Positions 14,704 to 23,704 of a stretch of DNA of 30,677 bases are shown here, one piece after another. The position numbers and the translations under genes are program-made. The stretch comes from a virus: positions 1 to 30,677 of the IMG/VR virus record IMGVR_UViG_3300025120_015076, one strand, 5' to 3'. The notes under the pieces were generated by a model. The model was given only the letters and a program-made list of their open reading frames with translations, did not search any database and had not been told where the DNA came from. How positions within the stretch are numbered: position 1 is the stretch's first letter; each line of letters begins with the position of its first letter.

Positions 14704-15888
14704 TTACCACCCTTTTTTAATACAATCTACTATATATTCTCTTTCTTTTTGACTTACCCACCAACCAACTGGGATTGATACTATATTACCTATAGTTTTA
14801 TCTAATGAAGGAAGATGGGAACGGTACTCTGCTACACAAGTATGTTTATCATTTCTTTCATGGACTTGAGATACTGTAATATTACATTTATCCATCCACT
14901 TGTAAAAACCAGGACGGTTTTCTACTAACATGGAATAAATCCAAAATGCTGAATCATGTCCTGGTTTACGTTCTAAAAGAGTTACACCTGTAGTGTTTTG
15001 TAGTTCTTTATCATAATAAGCAGCATTTGCTTTATGTTTAGAAACAATTTCGTCTAAATGCTTAAAGTTTTCAATTCCAACAGTAGCACAAACATCATTC
15101 ATATGAAATTTAAATCCCCATTCTTCAATATCGGCTTCACAACGAAAATCTTTTCTATCTCCATCACGATCTATTCCATACCAACGTGCTAATTTACCCC
15201 TATCATGTAATTTTTTATGAGGGGAAAATAATAAACCACCATCAATTGAAGTAATATGTTTAATGGCTTGTAATGAAAACATAGTTAAATTACCATGAGT
15301 TCCAATAGGCTTACCTTTATAACTTGAACCAAATGAATGGGCACCATCTTCAATTACAGCAGGTCTAAAACCATGCATCTGGGATGCTTTATCCTGTATA
15401 GCTTTTACTTGATCTAAGTCAATAGGATAACCTCCCCAATGAACTAATATAATAACTTTAGTTTTAGCAGTAATTTTACGAGCTAAATCATCAAGATCCA
15501 TATTTAATGTTTTTGGATCAATATCTACCCATTTAATTTTTAAACCATTTGCTAGAATAGGCCAATTTGAAGCAGTACAAGTCATAGCAGTAGCTAAAAC
15601 TTCATCATCTGGGTTTAATCCTGGCCATTTTGAGTCCCAATAAGCTATCCCATCATAATTTTGGTTGTTTATAGAGGGTTTTTTTAATAAATGAAGAGCT
15701 AAATGTAATGCAGATGTTCCTGCATTTACAGTTTGAATATAATCATGATTAAAATGGTTTTTTAGTTGATTTTCGAACTCATCAACTTTAGGTCCTTGAC
15801 CAATGTAACCACTATTTAATACTTTAGATACTTCTTCAGCAGCTGTGGGTGCCATAAAAACTTTAAATAAATCTATTTTTTTAGTCAT
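14704..15888 (-). CDS. DegT/DnrJ/EryC1/StrS sugar aminotransferase (third copy)
   Basis: This is a full-length 394-residue PLP enzyme. SGYIGQGPKVDEFE opens the fold. NAGTSALHLALHLL binds phosphate, and VIEDGAHSFGS carries the cofactor Asp (D181). FSLQAIKHITSIDGG carries the Schiff-base lysine (K210). A family-typical C-terminal domain ends near VSIPVGWWVS. It has a roughly 20-residue insertion at about 70-90 (INNQNYDGIAYWDSKWPG) not seen in the other two copies, so it is not a recent duplicate of them. It would aminate a keto nucleotide sugar. It overlaps the upstream glycosyltransferase by 8 bp and is followed after 1 bp by the DUF1919 gene. The substrate is unknown. Confidence 0.9.
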   Translation of the reverse strand: MTKKIDLFKVFMAPTAAEEVSKVLNSGYIGQGPKVDEFENQLKNHFNHDYIQTVNAGTSALHLALHLLKKPSINNQNYDGIAYWDSKWPGLNPDDEVLATAMTCTASNWPILANGLKIKWVDIDPKTLNMDLDDLARKITAKTKVIILVHWGGYPIDLDQVKAIQDKASQMHGFRPAVIEDGAHSFGSSYKGKPIGTHGNLTMFSLQAIKHITSIDGGLLFSPHKKLHDRGKLARWYGIDRDGDRKDFRCEADIEEWGFKFHMNDVCATVGIENFKHLDEIVSKHKANAAYYDKELQNTTGVTLLERKPGHDSAFWIYSMLVENRPGFYKWMDKCNITVSQVHERNDKHTCVAEYRSHLPSLDKTIGNIVSIPVGWWVSQKEREYIVDCIKKGW

Positions 15889-16876
15889 CTTTAATAAAGT
15901 TATAATATTTAAACTCTTCTATATTATCTGGATGGAGATGGATATGTCGTTTTAATTTGTTATTTATTAGAATAGTAATATCTGATATTTCTTCTGGGGA
16001 TCCAAGAGGTTCTATAAACCAACGTAATTTTTTAAGATTTGGGAAATTTAAAACTCGGGAATTATTAATAATAACAGTTACATTACAAGGTTTATCTGAT
16101 GACTCATTCCACCCAACAAATACAATTTGATTAATTTTTAGATCGTAAACAGGAACAGCCCATTGCATATCTAGATCCAAAGCATGAAAATTAACTAATC
16201 TTATTTGATTACCATTTTGAGTAAGAAGTTTATAGTCTTTAAATAAAACTTTATTATTATTTGCTGTATATATATCTTCAGTTCTTTTTTCAGTAGTTTT
16301 AATTGAAGCATTTTCTAATTCTTCCTTTATAGAATCACTAGTATAATTAAATGCTCTTTTATCTAAAGAAGAAATTTTAGCAGCATGAAAACATCCTAAC
16401 CCCCATTCAATATTAATTTCCCCATAACCATCAGGTTTTTTGTATAGTATAGCATCATAATCATCTAAAACCTTAGAATTATCATAAAATTCAGTAAAAT
16501 CCTTATAATGAGCATCATATTCAGTTATATGAATTTTTTCATAACCAAAAGTTTTAGCTAAAGAATACCCAGTAATTAATTGTTTATGTACTGGGAGATA
16601 AGTGTTTCCAGCACCAAAAAATATAGATTGAATATGTTTATTTTCAGGGTGAAACCAAGGGGAATTTTGATATTTCCATTCAGTTAATAATTCATTATCC
16701 TTATCATAAATCGCCCAATCTACCTTCTCTTGGACATCAAAAGTAATAGGAGTATGACTTACAACCATGATATCAAAATCATCTCTGATGGGTTGTAACC
16801 CTAAAACTAAATCAAGTAATATTTTTCTTTTTTCAGCGTTAGGACAATGTGCTGTTATGCAAATTAAGTCTTTCAC
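15881..16876 (-). CDS. Putative glycosyltransferase with C-terminal beta domain
   Basis: This 331-residue protein opens with MKDLICITAHCPNAEKRKIL and has HKQLITGYSLAKTFGYEKIHITEYDAH-type features. The EYD-x-H motif at about residues 119-123 lies where GT-A enzymes place the metal-binding acidic pair. A GLGCFHA segment follows near 158. The last 90 residues are beta-rich (QIVFVGWNESSDKPCNVTVIINNS) and look like a separate binding domain. The start is GTG: an in-frame TAA, the stop of the preceding gene, lies two codons upstream and no ATG occurs until residue 36. Gene context (DegT, DUF1919, glycosyltransferases) supports the call. Family assignment is tentative. Confidence 0.6.
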   Translation of the reverse strand: MKDLICITAHCPNAEKRKILLDLVLGLQPIRDDFDIMVVSHTPITFDVQEKVDWAIYDKDNELLTEWKYQNSPWFHPENKHIQSIFFGAGNTYLPVHKQLITGYSLAKTFGYEKIHITEYDAHYKDFTEFYDNSKVLDDYDAILYKKPDGYGEINIEWGLGCFHAAKISSLDKRAFNYTSDSIKEELENASIKTTEKRTEDIYTANNNKVLFKDYKLLTQNGNQIRLVNFHALDLDMQWAVPVYDLKINQIVFVGWNESSDKPCNVTVIINNSRVLNFPNLKKLRWFIEPLGSPEEISDITILINNKLKRHIHLHPDNIEEFKYYNFIKDD

Positions 16877-16879
16877 AGT

Positions 16880-17215
16880 TTATTTTTTCCATAAACCACG
16901 CTCAACTAATTGAGCAATTATACCATAATTAACTATGTCTTGGTATGTATCAGTTAATGGTTCATTGTTTACAACTTGGTTTGTAATTAATAGATTTTTC
17001 CATCTACTAATTTTGTCACTTATTCTATACCATAATCCTGTAAGAGCGAAAGACCTTTCTTCTTCAGTAGCAAGTAAAGTGCCAGCACTAATATTAGACA
17101 TACCATAGTCAAGGTGCTTTTTGCTAAATAACTCCAACTGCTCTTCCACGATAACCATATAACCATCGTAAATATGAGGATATTCTTCTTTAAGTATTTC
17201 ACTTGATTTCATCAT
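16880..17215 (-). CDS. DUF1599 / nucleotide modification associated domain 1-like protein
   Basis: This 111-residue helical protein has the DUF1599 (Nmad1) pattern: LFSKKHLDYGMSNIS (about residues 29-43), then GLWYRISDKISRWKNLL, and TDTYQDIVNYGIIAQLV near the end. Nmad1 proteins are small and common in phages. The family name comes from links to hypermodified-base loci, and the biochemical role is not settled. The acidic/His pattern resembles all-alpha nucleotide-binding folds. It overlaps the FkbM gene by 1 bp (TAATG). A second Met directly follows the first, so either could start. A link to DNA-base modification in this phage is possible but unproven. Confidence 0.7.
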   Translation of the reverse strand: MMKSSEILKEEYPHIYDGYMVIVEEQLELFSKKHLDYGMSNISAGTLLATEEERSFALTGLWYRISDKISRWKNLLITNQVVNNEPLTDTYQDIVNYGIIAQLVERGLWKK

Positions 17216-17934
17216 TATCTATTATCTATATAAATTATTATTTCGTTATAATATTCAATAAAATGTTCATTCCATAAATCCCATTTAATGTTAGCCCCAT
17301 CTACCGAATAAATTTCATGGTTGGGGAATAGTCTAAGAAAAACATCCCTGAATACTCTAAATTTTTGTTTTAGTTCCGGAGTATTAAGGTGCCATTCTCC
17401 TACTACTTTTCTGAGTGTATCTTTCAGTAGGATAAAATTTTCTATAGTAAAAATATCGTATTCTCCCCCTTCACAATCAGTTTTCATGAAATCAATAACA
17501 TCAATATTGTTTTCCTTTAGAAAGGATTTAAACGTAATCCCTTCCATCTCAGATTCACCCCCAAACAACATACCAGACTTAACTATAGAATTCATAGTAG
17601 ATATACCTTTATTAACTAGAGTAACATTAGAGTATGATAAGTTTTTAGTTAGAGTTTCAAATTCCCTATTACTAGGTTCAATACAAAATACTTGTTTTGG
17701 GTTTTTATTTAAAATAGAATAAGTAAAAGGACCTACACTAGCTCCCACGTCAACTACAGTATCGCCATCTTCTACTTGGAATACTTTTTCATATATCCTT
17801 TTATTAAAGATTTCTTCAATCATACTATTTTTATGATATACCCCCATAGGGATATGGTCCCCATTTATATTTGAGATGTGGTAAACATCTGTGGGTTCAT
17901 CCATCCACCCCCAATCAAAACCATTAATATCCAT
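17215..17934 (-). CDS. FkbM-family SAM-dependent methyltransferase
   Basis: This 239-residue protein has the SAM-binding motif VVDVGASVGPFTY (about residues 60-72), the acidic ribose-binding VFCIEPS (about 82-88) and the FkbM-specific block VIDFMKTDCEGGEYDIF (about 145-161). FkbM proteins usually methylate hydroxyl groups on sugars or polyketides, and are frequent in LPS and capsule operons. It is coupled to the upstream 72-residue gene and the downstream Nmad1-like gene by 1-bp TAATG overlaps. It marks the point where the replication region passes into the glycan region. O-methylation of a phage-encoded glycan is the simplest reading. The acceptor is unknown. Confidence 0.87.
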   Translation of the reverse strand: MDINGFDWGWMDEPTDVYHISNINGDHIPMGVYHKNSMIEEIFNKRIYEKVFQVEDGDTVVDVGASVGPFTYSILNKNPKQVFCIEPSNREFETLTKNLSYSNVTLVNKGISTMNSIVKSGMLFGGESEMEGITFKSFLKENNIDVIDFMKTDCEGGEYDIFTIENFILLKDTLRKVVGEWHLNTPELKQKFRVFRDVFLRLFPNHEIYSVDGANIKWDLWNEHFIEYYNEIIIYIDNR

Positions 17935-18152
17935 TAAATAACTTGTTTATTATTTAGATATTTTTCAATTGCTTCTAAACGATCATCAGCTTCTACTAAC
18001 ATAGCAAGAGCTTCTTCAGCATTTTTATAAAAATCATCTGTTGAATGGTCACCAATACCTGATTGGTGATTCTCTAACAGATCTAAGGTTAAAAGTGCTT
18101 TAGCTCTATCGGCATGAGCTGATGTATAAAGCATGTCTCTTAATGTGCTCAT
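17934..18152 (-). CDS. Small helical protein of unknown function
   Basis: This 72-residue protein is predicted mostly helical (MSTLRDMLYTSAHADRAKAL, then DFYKNAEEALAMLVEADDRL) with a short loop IGDHST between the helices. It is acidic, with no cysteines and no membrane segment. It overlaps the clamp-loader gene 62 by 4 bp upstream (ATGA) and the FkbM gene by 1 bp downstream, so it is read as part of the replication transcript. The fold could be a two-helix hairpin that binds a partner. I recognise no family. Confidence 0.65.
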   Translation of the reverse strand: MSTLRDMLYTSAHADRAKALLTLDLLENHQSGIGDHSTDDFYKNAEEALAMLVEADDRLEAIEKYLNNKQVI

Positions 18153-18580
18153 AATTGTGCTTTTTTTACCAATTTATCAATTTCTTCATCTTCAACTCCT
18201 AATTCCCAAAGGATACTTTTAACACTAATACCTAAAATATCAATATAATGATCAGCTTCACCTAAGGAGCATTCATAATAATCAGCAATGTATTCAGCTA
18301 ATTCTTGATAATTTTTTTTCTCTTCGTTTTTAATGTACTTTAACCAGACTTTTTTCTTTGGAATCATTTCTCTATAGATGGAATAAATTTGTTTCTTACT
18401 TTGTGGGTTAATCTTTTGAACATAATTTACAATATCTATGTAATTTATATCCATCGATACGTATCTATGTATCATGTAAGAATTAAATTTATCCCATGAT
18501 TCTTCCGAAATTTCTGTGGTAGGAGTTTTGTTAACTGTTATCTCAGTCAACCACTCGAAGAGGTTTTTCGGGTTGGTCAT
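18149..18580 (-). CDS. 62: T4 gp62-like clamp loader small subunit
   Basis: This 143-residue protein matches gp62 of marine T4-like phages in pattern: NLFEWLTEITVNKTP at the N-terminus, FNSYMIHRYVSMD near 28-40, YSIYREMIPKKKVWLKYIK (about 66-84), and AEYIADYYECSLGEADHYID (about 94-113). gp62 joins the gp44 ATPase to open and load the gp45 ring on primed DNA. T4 gp62 has 187 residues, so this is a short form. It starts 38 bp inside the end of the 82-residue gene, and no later Met would keep the conserved N-terminus. Unlike T4, gene 62 here comes after gene 44 with three small genes between them. Confidence 0.85.
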   Translation of the reverse strand: MTNPKNLFEWLTEITVNKTPTTEISEESWDKFNSYMIHRYVSMDINYIDIVNYVQKINPQSKKQIYSIYREMIPKKKVWLKYIKNEEKKNYQELAEYIADYYECSLGEADHYIDILGISVKSILWELGVEDEEIDKLVKKAQL

Positions 18581-18791
18581 CTCTTAATTCTTTTGGTAGG
18601 GTTGCTTGTAAAATTTCTCCGCTAACAGAATCATAAAAGATAGGAATTGGCATCATAGCATCTTCATCTGTTCCAGCTACAAATTTTGAAACTTTTCTAA
18701 TAATAAATCCCTGAGTCCAAATCTTACCATTCTTGTGTTCTACAGATTCGGTGTTGTTTAAATCAACATTCATTTGAGGTTGTTTTGCCAT
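18543..18791 (-). CDS. Small protein of unknown function between clamp-loader genes
   Basis: This 82-residue soluble protein has a likely beta-type core (GKIWTQGFIIRKVSKFVAGT, then MMPIPIFYDSVSGEILQATL). No membrane segment or cysteine is present. The spacing of the two halves resembles short zinc-ribbon-like phage proteins, but the metal-binding cysteines are absent, so that comparison is loose. It overlaps gene 62 by 38 bp and follows the small membrane protein gene by 1 bp. It may be a small replisome or recombination partner given its location. I recognise no family. Confidence 0.6.
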   Translation of the reverse strand: MAKQPQMNVDLNNTESVEHKNGKIWTQGFIIRKVSKFVAGTDEDAMMPIPIFYDSVSGEILQATLPKELRDDQPEKPLRVVD

Positions 18792-18792
18792 T

Positions 18793-18981
18793 TTAATTTT
18801 TGTTTTGTTTATAATCTAAAATAAAGCCAATTAACACTATTATATTCATACCTAAGCTGGCTAAAATCTCATGTATGTCTTCATAAATTGTAGTCATTAA
18901 ATGAATATGACCAACCATCCAAAAAGGTACGGCTAAATTTTGGCTAATCCAAATAATAGTAAATTTAAGAAAGTTCTTCAT
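18793..18981 (-). CDS. Small membrane protein of unknown function
   Basis: This 62-residue protein has two hydrophobic segments, about residues 5-22 (FTIIWISQNLAVPFWMV) and 38-55 (ILASLGMNIIVLIGFIL). A short linker with two His residues (GHIHLM) and two acidic residues lies between them, and the C-terminus is lysine-rich. It is likely a two-helix inner-membrane hairpin. It overlaps the upstream 63-residue gene by 17 bp and lies inside the interval between genes 44 and 62. A host-takeover or membrane-anchoring role is possible, but nothing in the sequence names one. Confidence 0.55.
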   Translation of the reverse strand: MKNFLKFTIIWISQNLAVPFWMVGHIHLMTTIYEDIHEILASLGMNIIVLIGFILDYKQNKN

Positions 18982-19156
18982 ATTCTATATTTTCTATTGC
19001 TCTACAAAAATAAAGCATTCCATTTTTTTTTAAAACTGTATCACAATGCCAGAGTAGTTTAAGATCAGAAATACCCTTTGCAAATTTAGGTGTTTCTGGT
19101 AAAGTGCGAATTAATTTAAAATGTCTATCTCCAAAAACTAAAGTTTGGTAATTCAT
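18965..19156 (-). CDS. Small soluble protein of unknown function
   Basis: This 63-residue protein begins MNYQTLVFGDRHFKLIRTLP and ends with an acidic IENIEYEELS. Alternating hydrophobics suggest a small beta-alpha domain. It has two cysteines and no membrane segment. The gene starts 1 bp after the gp44 stop and overlaps the small membrane protein gene by 17 bp. It is not long enough to be T4 RegA (about 122 residues), which sits near here in T4, and no RegA motif is seen. No family is recognised. Confidence 0.55.
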   Translation of the reverse strand: MNYQTLVFGDRHFKLIRTLPETPKFAKGISDLKLLWHCDTVLKKNGMLYFCRAIENIEYEELS

Positions 19157-19157
19157 G

Positions 19158-20072
19158 TTATTTTAATTCAATTAACTTCTGTATGAGTGCCATACAGTTG
19201 ATTTCTTTATCAATACGGAAGTTGGATTGGTAACTATATTCGTTAATATAGATTGCAACCATCCCTTCACGATCACTTGCATATACATGAGCGTTATCAT
19301 AAAGATAACGATAAAGCTCTTCAAAATCGCTAACATTTGCGTTAGCAATAATCTGACGTATTTCACGCCATTTAGGTTTAGCATTACTTAATTCTTTTAA
19401 TATTGATGTCATATAATTTGATGACACTAATACTGATTTATCTATTACTAATTTATTATCTTGAGTAGATAGTTGAACAGTATTAAGACATTTACGTAAA
19501 TCTGGATAGAATTGATTAGTAATTGTTTTTATATTTTGTAGTTCAAAACTAGTATTTTCCTCTTCTAAAATCCAAGCAATATGTTTAGCAACATCACCTT
19601 TACTAGGTGGGATGATTTTAAGTACTTGACAACGTGATTGAAGTGGATCAATTATCCGCTCAACGTAATTACAAGTCATAATAAAACGTGTACTGCGAGA
19701 AAATGTTTCGATTACATTTCGAAGTGAAGCTTGTGCCTGTATCGTAAGAAAATCTGCCTCGTCCAAGATAACCACTTTGAGTGGTTTAAATGAAGCACTA
19801 CTAGCAAACCCGGATACTTTATCTCTAATAGTTTCGATACCCCTTTCATCACTTGCGTTGATGTAAAGGTGATCACAATTAAGGTTATTAACAATAAGTT
19901 TAGCCAAAGTCGTTTTACCTGTACCAGCGGGGCCATAGAAAATAAGGTTTTGAATATCATTTTGGGAAATATATTGGTTGATAGTTCTTTTAATATGCTC
20001 ATTTCCAACATAACTATCTAATGTTTTTGAACGATATTTTTCAACTAATAATGTATGATCATTTTTTACCAT
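19158..20072 (-). CDS. 44: T4 gp44-like clamp loader ATPase
   Basis: This 304-residue AAA+ ATPase is the large clamp-loader subunit. It shows LVEKYRSKTLDSYVGNE at the N-terminus, Walker A GPAGTGKT (47-54), Walker B VVILDEAD (100-107), sensor 1 IMTCNY (about 131-136) and the SRC arginine-finger motif (146-148). The C-terminal collar helices follow. Four copies with gp62 would load gp45 onto primer-template ends for the phage polymerase. T4 gp44 has 319 residues. The ATG lies 5 bp after a TATATTTA promoter element, so gp44 heads its own transcription unit, followed by small proteins and gp62. Confidence 0.95.
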   Translation of the reverse strand: MVKNDHTLLVEKYRSKTLDSYVGNEHIKRTINQYISQNDIQNLIFYGPAGTGKTTLAKLIVNNLNCDHLYINASDERGIETIRDKVSGFASSASFKPLKVVILDEADFLTIQAQASLRNVIETFSRSTRFIMTCNYVERIIDPLQSRCQVLKIIPPSKGDVAKHIAWILEEENTSFELQNIKTITNQFYPDLRKCLNTVQLSTQDNKLVIDKSVLVSSNYMTSILKELSNAKPKWREIRQIIANANVSDFEELYRYLYDNAHVYASDREGMVAIYINEYSYQSNFRIDKEINCMALIQKLIELK

Positions 20073-20076
20073 AGTG

Positions 20077-20108
20077 TAAATATACGAATTTATATTTATA
20101 TTTCCAAA
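20077..20108 (-). promoter_or_regulatory. Bacteroidota-type promoter before gene 44
   Basis: On the minus strand TTTGG begins at 20108. After TTTG there are 20 bases and then TATATTTAC (TATATTTA at 20077-20084). The spacing and sequence match the promoters at 12339-12370 and 30639-30670. The ATG of gene 44 is 4 bp past the -7 element, so either the leader is almost absent or translation starts on a leaderless message. The spacer also contains TATAAATA, a T4 late-promoter word, probably by chance. Confidence 0.65.
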
Positions 20109-20747
20109 TTAAGCAATAAATAATAAATCAGCATGTCTAACATCCACTAACTTATACCCTAAACTATCTAAAAATTTAAAGATATATTGTCTTCTTTTAA
20201 AAGATCCTATATCCCTACCACAATGAATTTCACAGCAAATAATAGGTAGACATTTTTTTATAGTTTTTTCAGCTCCTCTTATTAAATGTTCCTCAGCACC
20301 TTCTACATCAATTTTTAATAAGTCTACATCATTATAATTAAAAGAATCTAAAGTAGTAACTTGTTCAGTTACCCCCCCATGTCCTATAATACCACTAGCA
20401 CCTGATTGTTCTCTAAGTTCAAAATTAACTGATGTGGTAGTATCATAAAGTCCTTTTTGGTGGACTCTAATATTAGGAATATTTTTTACATTAATATCTA
20501 AATGATGTCTAATATTAGAAGAAAGTTCAAATGCTTCTACATTTTTAAAATATTTAGAAAATCCTACAGATAAAAACCCATAATTAGCTCCAGCATCAAT
20601 ACATCTACGAAATGTATTTTTATTATAAAAAGATAAAAGATAATCTAAAGTATCAGCTTGCCAAGTACATTTTCCTTCTATAGGAACTGTTGTAGCATAG
20701 GTTACTAAGGCACCATCTTTATCTTCTGGGATGTAGGACCAGTTCAT
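20109..20747 (-). CDS. FkbM-family SAM-dependent methyltransferase (second copy)
   Basis: This 212-residue protein carries SAM motif I, CIDAGANYGFLSVGF (about residues 39-53). The acidic AFELS follows near 74-78, and the FkbM block VDLLKIDVEGAEEHLIRG lies at about 141-158, followed by IICCEIHCG. It is shorter than, and clearly different from, the FkbM protein at 17.2-17.9 kb, so the two are not a recent duplication. It starts directly after the stop of the 83-residue gene with no spacer, and ends just before the gene 44 promoter. Its place in the chaperone/replication region, away from the main glycan operon, is unusual. The acceptor could be a glycan or another small molecule. Confidence 0.87.
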   Translation of the reverse strand: MNWSYIPEDKDGALVTYATTVPIEGKCTWQADTLDYLLSFYNKNTFRRCIDAGANYGFLSVGFSKYFKNVEAFELSSNIRHHLDINVKNIPNIRVHQKGLYDTTTSVNFELREQSGASGIIGHGGVTEQVTTLDSFNYNDVDLLKIDVEGAEEHLIRGAEKTIKKCLPIICCEIHCGRDIGSFKRRQYIFKFLDSLGYKLVDVRHADLLFIA

Positions 20748-20998
20748 TTAATAATCTCCGTATATGTTAAATTTCTTAGGAGGTTCAACTTTAACTTCTA
20801 CCTCTTCAGTACGTATAACATAAAGTTTTCCTTCTAAAGGAGCAAGTCTAAATTGAGCCTTTTCACCAGTTTTTGCGAACCACGCTTCTAAAGCTTCTGT
20901 AATAGATTTATGGACAACTTGGTCCCCCTCTAGTGACCAACGATCACCAGGGGGAACTCTTGTTGCTATTAATTCTAGGAATTCTTGTTGTTCCTTCA

Positions 20999-20999
<1 letters not shown>
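20748..20999 (-). CDS. Small protein coupled to groEL, unknown function
   Basis: This 83-residue protein has a helix-rich first half (EQQEFLELIATRVPPGDRWSL, then ITEALEAWFAKTG) and a beta-rich second half (QFRLAPLEGKLYVIRTEEVE), ending in a Pro/Lys tail and YGDY. It is acidic and soluble. Its ATG overlaps the groEL stop by 1 bp (TAATG), so its output is tied to groEL translation. No family is recognised. The tight coupling suggests but does not show a link with chaperonin function. Confidence 0.65.
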
Positions 21000-22636
<1,637 letters not shown>

Positions 22637-22650
<14 letters not shown>

Positions 22651-22927
22651 TTGCTAAAACTTCATTTTCTTTACCAATCCAATATTCTTGACCTTCATAT
22701 TCGAATTTAGTAAATCCCATAGTAGGAAGAACTACAATATCTCCTTCTGTAAGTTGGGTTGCTAAAAAACTACCTCCAAAGATAGTGTGACCTGGGCCTA
22801 CACCTACTACTTCAGCTGTTTTATTTGTGTCATTACCTAAATCAGGTACAACAATGTTACCGTAACGAGTTTCTTCTACGTCTACAGGTTTTACAATGAT
22901 GGCATTGTATAATGCTTCAATTTTCAT
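22637..22927 (-). CDS. groS: GroES co-chaperonin (Hsp10), phage-encoded
   Basis: This 96-residue protein has the GroES fold pattern: ALYNAIIVKPVDVEETRYG, the mobile-loop tripeptide IVV in GNIVVPDLG (contacts GroEL), AEVVGVGPG, and GDIVVLPTMGFTKFEYEGQEYWI. Length is normal for GroES (about 95-97). It would cap the GroEL ring encoded 6 bp downstream. This is unlike T4 gp31, a longer and very divergent co-chaperonin. Here a typical GroES accompanies a GroEL, so the pair may have been acquired together. It follows a 93-residue gene by 6 bp. Confidence 0.95.
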
Positions 22928-22933
22928 AGTTTA

Positions 22934-23215
22934 TTATAGTTTAATTAGATTTTTAATTTCACGACATTTAGCTTCAAAGCGTTCTACAAACTCTTTTAGT
23001 GAGTTATAACTTTTAGATTTAGCGTCATCACGAGCAATTGCTTCAAGACAGAGTCCTAAAGAAGTATAATGACCAATAGTATTTTGATATTCATGCCCAG
23101 CATCTGAAAATGTGGATTTTTGGGCAATGTAACAATATTCATCCAATTGAATGTAATAAGGATTTAATTGTGGATCTTTGATAAATCTTAAATTTGATTT
23201 GCTAGGTTTAGCCAT
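22934..23215 (-). CDS. Conserved-looking phage protein of unknown function
   Basis: This 93-residue soluble protein has an N-terminal beta-type segment (LNPYYIQLDEYCYIAQK), a Gly/His turn (TIGHYTSLGLCLEAIARD), and a long C-terminal helix (LKEFVERFEAKCREIKNL). The layout recalls small phage proteins of the DUF5405 type, but I am not sure. It is the first gene after the promoter at about 23240 and precedes groES by 6 bp, so it is likely transcribed with the chaperonin genes. Confidence 0.65.
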   Translation of the reverse strand: MAKPSKSNLRFIKDPQLNPYYIQLDEYCYIAQKSTFSDAGHEYQNTIGHYTSLGLCLEAIARDDAKSKSYNSLKEFVERFEAKCREIKNLIKL

Positions 23216-23237
23216 AACTGTTTATTTATTATTATAC

Positions 23238-23274
23238 CGTAAATATACGAATAAAATCGCGCTAGGACACGCTT
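23238..23274 (-). repeat. Left arm of an imperfect inverted repeat flanking hsp20
   Basis: Read on the minus strand, this stretch starts AAGCGTGTCCTAGC, continues GCGATTTTATTCG and ends TATATTTACG. The plus strand at 23758-23797 holds a near copy (AAGCGTGCCCTAGC, then CGCAATTTTAT, TCGTGTATACG). The two arms are therefore inverted about the hsp20 gene, with a 483-bp interval. They differ by one base in the first 14 and by small gaps after that. The GC-rich part stands out in this AT-rich genome. Confidence 0.65.
23240..23247 (-). promoter_or_regulatory. -7 promoter element before the groESL transcription unit
   Basis: TATATTTA, preceded by TTCG and followed by CGG, is the same -7 word as in the three complete promoters of this window. 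The TTTG element expected 20 bases upstream is replaced by CGTG, so the -33 half is poor. It sits 24 bp before the ATG of the 93-residue gene and inside one arm of the hsp20-flanking inverted repeat. Confidence 0.5.
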
Positions 23275-23287
23275 TTTTACAAAACTT

Positions 23288-23704
23288 TTATTTTATTTTA
23301 ATTGACTTTGGTTTTTTAGATTCAGCAGTTGGGATAAATAAATGGAGTAAACCATCTTTCATTTCTGCTTCTAATTTTTCAAGTTCAAATTTAGCTGCTA
23401 CTTTATAGCCTAAATTAAAAGATCTTTTAGCTAATCCTTTATAGACATAATTGCTAAAATCTTCTTCTTCACTTGGTTTTTCATAGATAATTTGTAAAAG
23501 ATCTCCATCAATTTCAAGTTGAATATCTTTTTTAGTTAGACCAGTACAGGCAACTTCAAAATGAAGCCCTTCATCGTCATAATAAATATCTAGTGGGTGA
23601 GGTTGTTTGGTTTCAAACGTTGTAGGTTGAAATCCTGAATCTGCTTTGAACAGATTACGAAATAATAAATCGAACGGTGTGCGTTCATCGAATAATGTAC
23701 TCAT
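23288..23704 (-). CDS. Hsp20 / alpha-crystallin small heat-shock protein
   Basis: This 138-residue protein has a short N-terminal arm (STLFDERTPFDLLFRNLF) and an alpha-crystallin domain at about residues 38-128. That domain shows DIYYDDEGLHFEVACTGLT, then KKDIQLEIDGDLLQIIYEK, and the conserved ending MKDGLLHLFIP (the A-x-x-x-n-G-v-L-type motif). A C-terminal IKIK tail resembles the IxI anchor used for oligomer assembly. Such proteins hold unfolded proteins for refolding by ATP-dependent chaperones. Small Hsp20 genes are known in marine T4-like phages. Here it lies between gp45 and the groESL genes, giving a complete holding/folding set. It has its own 97-bp upstream spacer. Confidence 0.93.
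   Translation of the reverse strand: MSTLFDERTPFDLLFRNLFKADSGFQPTTFETKQPHPLDIYYDDEGLHFEVACTGLTKKDIQLEIDGDLLQIIYEKPSEEEDFSNYVYKGLAKRSFNLGYKVAAKFELEKLEAEMKDGLLHLFIPTAESKKPKSIKIK

Noticed and set aside
17321-17722. Plus-strand open frame of 133 codons
   Set aside because: It is antisense to an FkbM methyltransferase with intact motifs. The product has no family features, and there is no plus-strand promoter.
20093-20100. T4-type late promoter TATAAATA before gene 44
   Set aside because: The word lies in the spacer of a better promoter and also occurs by chance elsewhere (for example 3820-3827 inside a coding region) in this AT-rich DNA.
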